In this document: positions 61,212 through 64,000 of the stretch, in pieces | How positions within the stretch are numbered: the stretch's first letter is position 1 | Layout of the letters: each line of letters begins with the position of its first letter | NCBI GenBank assembly: GCA_902792085.1 | Contig: CADAYE010000022.1 | Coordinates: 28,537 to 92,536, forward strand | Origin: an uncultured bacterium | GTDB taxonomy: Bacteria; Cyanobacteriota; Vampirovibrionia; Gastranaerophilales; Gastranaerophilaceae | Length of the DNA stretch: 64,000 nt | Direction: 5' to 3' | The notes under the pieces: model-generated | What the model was told of the DNA's origin: nothing | The model's input: only the letters and a program-made list of their open reading frames with translations | Database searches by the model: none | Made by a program: the position numbers and the translations under genes

Positions 61212-62532
61212 GAATTTCCTTTCCCATTAATTCAAATGTTTTTTCCACAACTTCTTCTATCGTTTGACAATAACGAGTTGAAAATTGTTCCGCAAAAAGA
61301 TTGTTACAACATTTGTATGGATCAAACAGTATTGTTGGCTTCTTCATTTGTCCAAAAGCACCAATTTCCACCAACGTACCTGGATCATTATACAATAATG
61401 TTGCTATTAGCAAATCACACGTTTGAAGTAGTTCCATATCTTTACTAAATATTTGTGCTCTTTGAGTAGGTGTTGTGTTTTCATCTGACAAACCATTTTC
61501 TTTAATTGGAAATCTTAAATTGAAGTTATGATATTTTAAGCATTTTTCCAATGTAATAAGTTTATCGGTATTAACGTATGGGAAATCTGGTGCAGCCATA
61601 TATATATTAATATTTTTTCTATCTTCCCAAGAAAGACGAATTCCTTTTATTTGAGAATATTTATTATAATTATCAAGAACATCTGAAACATTAATTTTAA
61701 ACACTTCAAAATCCATTGTTGAAGCATATTGAGATGCAATAAGAGATGCTAATGTCATATTATTTTGCAGTTTATCAAATTTATTTGATATAAAAACGGA
61801 ATTATATACATCTCCGACTCCAACAGAATGCATTGTTTTTGTTGGATATGAATATGCTTCGGTTATCGTTCCAGATTTTGTACTATAACAATATGAGCCA
61901 CCACGATTTTCTTTTACTAGAATATTATTAATATTATAGTTTTTAAAATATTCTATAATACCTTCTAGCGTGCCTTTACAAAGATTTTTAAATAAGTCAG
62001 ATGATGTAGAAAGGATTATTGTTTCAATTTTTCCTAAATATCCATCAAGCAGAGAGTTGCTATCATAATGCATATCAATGTGTATTTTGATATCAAGATT
62101 TTGCAATTTATTTAATATACTTTTTGTATCGTATCTGCCTGGGTTAATTAATATATCAGTCGGTTTTACAATATCAATTATATTTAAAATATCTTCTGTT
62201 TCTGTATATATTGCCTGCTCATTTAAGACATTACAATATCCTTGATCGCCAACCTCTTTTGATTCAGATACAATCATGACATTTGGGCATTTATCAATTT
62301 TACCCAATTTAAAACAACCACTACTATTTAGTTTAACATTATAAAAATTTATATCTTCTTCTAAATAGCTTGGAGCATAATAAGCCATGGCATAATCTGT
62401 GCCTAAAGCAGAAAATGCTCGTGCAGAATGGAAAATGCCTCCAAGGCGGAAAATAGCACTATTCGAATTAGTAATATCTAAGTGAGTATCTGTAAAGACC
62501 TCACCTATTATAAGAAATTTTTGTTTACACAT
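61204..62532 (-). CDS. PfkB-type kinase fused to nucleoside 2-deoxyribosyltransferase (QueC operon, gene 2)
   Basis: 442 residues. Residues 1-295 follow the ribokinase/PfkB fold: LGGIFHSARAFSALGTDYAM is the N-terminal signature, and HSVGVGDVYNSVFI (GVGD at 238-241) is the C-terminal anion hole with catalytic Asp. Residues about 308-438 are a nucleoside deoxyribosyltransferase domain: NIYMAAPDFPYV, LLQTCDLLIATLLYNDPGTL, and VEIGAFGQMKKPTILFD, with the nucleophile Glu at about 389. The N-part would phosphorylate a sugar or nucleoside, and the C-part would break or swap a nucleobase-sugar bond. Both active sites look intact. The pair could free or load a modified base for the QueC-like enzyme. 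ATG 62532 overlaps the upstream stop. Confidence 0.82.
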   Translation of the reverse strand: MCKQKFLIIGEVFTDTHLDITNSNSAIFRLGGIFHSARAFSALGTDYAMAYYAPSYLEEDINFYNVKLNSSGCFKLGKIDKCPNVMIVSESKEVGDQGYCNVLNEQAIYTETEDILNIIDIVKPTDILINPGRYDTKSILNKLQNLDIKIHIDMHYDSNSLLDGYLGKIETIILSTSSDLFKNLCKGTLEGIIEYFKNYNINNILVKENRGGSYCYSTKSGTITEAYSYPTKTMHSVGVGDVYNSVFISNKFDKLQNNMTLASLIASQYASTMDFEVFKINVSDVLDNYNKYSQIKGIRLSWEDRKNINIYMAAPDFPYVNTDKLITLEKCLKYHNFNLRFPIKENGLSDENTTPTQRAQIFSKDMELLQTCDLLIATLLYNDPGTLVEIGAFGQMKKPTILFDPYKCCNNLFAEQFSTRYCQTIEEVVEKTFELMGKEIHE

Positions 62533-62929
62533 GTAAATCTACCACAACAAAGGGAATCGGCTGCATTCCTGACGAAATTACATTACCAGTATAATTATGT
62601 TCCAAACACTTAATCATGAAATTGTATGATGTAGGTAAGTTTCCAATAATTAAATTTGAATCAGTATGCACAACAACCAATCTACCATTATGGATTTTGT
62701 CAGATAAATAAACATCATCTCCTATTTCAGGTAACTCTTGGTGTTCTATATAATATTGAGATGTCTGAACATCTTCTAATTTAATAGTTGGCAGTTCTGT
62801 TGGACATTTATTGCCTCCCAATCCTGCATTTGTACTTGTGTACATTCCTGAGGTTGTCCCACCATTACTCACATTGTAATTTTGCTGCTCACTGTAATCG
62901 CCGAATTTTCCATGCCCCGTAGAACCCAT
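62525..62929 (-). CDS. MGS-starting Gly-rich small protein, candidate modified protein (QueC operon, gene 1)
   Basis: 134 residues. The first about 45 are polar, Gly/Ser/Thr/Asn-rich and probably disordered, starting MGSTGHGKFGDYSEQQN. Removal of Met would expose Gly-2. The C-terminal 85 residues look like a small beta domain (GDDVYLSDKIHNGRLVVVHT, NLPTSYNFMIKCLEHNYTG, QPIPFVVVDLHV), which I cannot assign. AAGGAG lies eight bases before the ATG, and a 12-base inverted repeat sits just upstream. It is first in an operon with a QueC-like gene. QatB proteins next to QueC-like QatC also start MGTS with a Gly-rich stretch, from memory, so an N-terminal nucleobase conjugation is a testable idea. 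Confidence 0.7.
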   Translation of the reverse strand: MGSTGHGKFGDYSEQQNYNVSNGGTTSGMYTSTNAGLGGNKCPTELPTIKLEDVQTSQYYIEHQELPEIGDDVYLSDKIHNGRLVVVHTDSNLIIGNLPTSYNFMIKCLEHNYTGNVISSGMQPIPFVVVDLHV

Positions 62930-62945
62930 TTCATAACTCCTTAAA

Positions 62946-62974
62946 ATCCAAATACTATTAGATAGTATTTGGAT
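62946..62974. promoter_or_regulatory. Inverted repeat in the QueC operon leader
   Basis: ATCCAAATACTA and TAGTATTTGGAT, a perfect 12-base pair with a five-base loop, ending four bases before the AAGGAG of the first gene. It is either an operator or an RNA hairpin that could occlude or present the ribosome site. Confidence 0.65.
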
Positions 62975-62991
62975 AATTCCTTTTTGTCAAT

Positions 62992-63005
62992 TAGCCATAT
63001 GGCTA
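62992..63005. promoter_or_regulatory. Perfect 14-bp palindrome upstream of the QueC operon
   Basis: TAGCCATATGGCTA, followed by TTTTTT on the plus strand. It is within the divergent promoter region between 62929 and 63113. Operator-like. Confidence 0.5.
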
Positions 63006-63112
63006 TTTTTTACTTTTATTAATTTATGTTTCATATTGATAATTTTTTAAATAAAAAGTTGATGTTTTTAATCTATAGAGCGATTAATGGTGTAACTTGA
63101 AAGGAATATATT

Positions 63113-63313
63113 ATGGTTAAAAAAGATTATATGCTTTATGGCACAAAGATTTTAAATTTAAAAACTCAAGAAATAGGGTTACTAATTTGCTTATGGGAAA
63201 ACAAGTTCGCAGATAAAACAGTCGACTATGCTACTTGTGTTGATAAAACCGGCAAACGATACAACATTGAACTTGACAATATTAGAGGGTTTGAAGATGA
63301 TTTTGGGAAATAA
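63113..63313 (+). CDS. Hypothetical small protein, divergent from the QueC operon
   Basis: 66 residues, MVKKDYMLYGTKILNLKTQE and on, beta-rich, with no motif recognised. AAAGGAA precedes the ATG at good spacing. It overlaps the next small gene by 17 bases, so the two are cotranscribed. Acidic C-terminus (NIRGFEDDFGK). Confidence 0.6.
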   Translation: MVKKDYMLYGTKILNLKTQEIGLLICLWENKFADKTVDYATCVDKTGKRYNIELDNIRGFEDDFGK

Positions 63314-63530
63314 ATTAACCAAAGAAACTTTAGATATCCCGTATTATGAATTTAGAACAAAGTTTGCAAAAGAAATTCAATCCGCATTTTCAAGTTTTAA
63401 GAAAACAGAATTAAATAAAACTTATTACATGCATAAGGATGATAATCTGTTAGAGTCTGATTTTTATTTTGATTTACAGTGGAATTTTAATCATTTCGCA
63501 TTATCAAACTGGTATATTAAGAAAATTTAA
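63297..63530 (+). CDS. Hypothetical small protein
   Basis: 77 residues from the ATG at 63297, inside the end of the preceding gene: MILGNKLTKETLDIPYYEFR, ending LSNWYIKKI. Aromatic-rich and soluble, no known family. I chose this start over the longer frame from 63228 because the upstream part overlaps the other gene fully. Followed by two terminators. Confidence 0.6.
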   Translation: MILGNKLTKETLDIPYYEFRTKFAKEIQSAFSSFKKTELNKTYYMHKDDNLLESDFYFDLQWNFNHFALSNWYIKKI

Positions 63531-63557
63531 ATTTTGAACATTAATAAAACACCTTTT

Positions 63558-63585
63558 GAACGGCATTTAAATACCGTTTAAATTT
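63558..63585 (+). terminator. Terminator after the small gene pair
   Basis: AACGGCATTT/AAATACCGTT, a near-perfect palindrome, followed by TAAATTTTT. Confidence 0.7.
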
Positions 63586-63661
63586 TTGACCTTTCTGTAA
63601 AAGAAACAGTTTGATTATTTCGGACACCCTTATTCAAAAATTGTTCAAATAATGTCAGATT

Positions 63662-63688
63662 AGTCGGGGAAATTTCCCCGACTTTTTC
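63662..63688 (+). terminator. Second, stronger terminator
   Basis: AGTCGGGGAAATTTCCCCGACT followed by TTTT; the stem is perfect over 11 pairs. Confidence 0.85.
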
Positions 63689-63702
63689 GCTGATTAATTT
63701 TA

Positions 63703-63738
63703 ATTAAAAAAGTGCCGGCATGAGAACCGACACTTTTT
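63703..63738 (-). terminator. Terminator of the HU gene
   Basis: AGTGCCGG and CCGACACT arms (one bulge), with A/T-runs on both sides, so it ends the leftward HU transcript. Confidence 0.75.
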
Positions 63739-63756
63739 TGGAATTAAGAATAGCAA

Positions 63757-64000
63757 TTATTTTACTAATTCTTTGAACTTCTTGCCTGCTGAAAATGCGG
63801 GAACTTTTTTAGCGGCAATTTTAATTTCTTTGCCTGTTTGAGGGTTTCTTCCTGTGCGAGCGGCTCTTTGTCTGCGTTCGAAAGTTCCGAAACCTACCAA
63901 TGTAACTTTTTCACCTTTTTTAACTGTTTTTTCAATAGTTTCTAATGTTGCAGTTAAAACATCAGCGGCATCTTTTTTTGTAACCTTTGCTGATTTTGCA
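63757..64000 (-). CDS. hup: DNA-binding protein HU, C-terminal part
   Basis: About 80 residues are seen, cut by the window end. [20 protein letters not shown] is the beta-arm start, [20 protein letters not shown] the arm with the conserved Pro-containing tip, and GKKFKELVK the end. HU bends and compacts DNA and helps recombination and replication. This looks like core chromosome and may mark the right edge of the accessory island. Confidence 0.96.
   Translation of the reverse strand, partial: AKSAKVTKKDAADVLTATLETIEKTVKKGEKVTLVGFGTFERRQRAARTGRNPQTGKEIKIAAKKVPAFSAGKKFKELVK

Noticed and set aside
59942..62929. Type IV CBASS or Qat system
   Set aside because: The QueC-like and glycosylase-like parts are shared, but no CD-NTase, TGT-like protein, ATPase QatA or TatD nuclease is present in the window.

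Overview
The window is AT-rich (about one third G+C by eye) and looks like a chromosome segment of a gut-type, non-photosynthetic cyanobacterial relative (Vampirovibrionia/Melainabacteria, order Gastranaerophilales). This assignment is an inference. It rests on a fermentative AdhE, sparse operons and many short-leader or leaderless promoters. It also rests on several otherwise unrecognisable proteins with a short N-terminal N..(S/N)F(K)G signature (23.4, 33.7, 39.1 and 48.2 kb), which I associate with that lineage from memory.

Layout. 0-2.8 kb: end of a leftward phage-type operon (LuxR-type HTH, amidase, structural protein, partial coat protein). 3.0-3.4 kb: intact tRNA-Ile(GAU) next to a broken 5' copy. 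5.1-6.8 kb: toxin-like locus with a dead immunity-like gene. 6.8-15.4 kb: housekeeping genes (NUDIX, HAD, acyltransferase, ispF, tgt, secA) and small regulators. 15.5-20.2 kb: AddAB-like helicase plus Fe-S nuclease. 20.6-31 kb: a large coiled-coil/LysM-like protein, a degenerate histidine kinase overlapping a sugar ABC ATPase, an alcohol dehydrogenase, a sugar-binding protein, an AMIN-type protein, and the first of two duplicated blocks carrying a tiny membrane peptide gene. 31.2-34.4 kb: era, then a MuF-like protein with a C-terminal serum-amyloid-A-like domain and a small membrane partner. 35-50 kb: dppD, adhE, ilvE, fabG, the second tiny-peptide block, a TPR protein, a GAF-GGDEF-HD-GYP protein, a disrupted fabF, acpP, a GT92 glycosyltransferase and an XRE repressor with a clear operator. 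50.4-63.5 kb: an accessory island with a truncated ogt, a REP transposase with its REPs, three tRNA-Ser 3'-end scars, an OLD-type nuclease, a fic gene missing its catalytic core, a Mu-like transposition module, and a four-gene overlapping operon encoding a Gly-rich MGS-starting protein, a PfkB-nucleoside deoxyribosyltransferase fusion, a QueC-like enzyme and an HhH-GPD glycosylase-like protein. 63.7 kb: an HU gene cut by the window end.

The strongest candidate for an undescribed system is the 60-63 kb operon. A QueC-type adenylating enzyme sits with a small protein that would expose an N-terminal glycine, a base-excision-like enzyme and a nucleobase/sugar enzyme. The parts resemble type IV CBASS and Qat defence accessories, but I see no CD-NTase, TGT or TatD here. 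A second connected story is a shared promoter box in front of the phage operon (2.8 kb) and both toxin-like genes (5.1 and 32.1 kb).

The window is rich in dispersed palindromic repeats. Some lie inside reading frames in frame, and some are nested in terminators. Several genes have lost exactly the catalytic segment (fabF, fic, ogt), which may be real decay or an assembly artefact.
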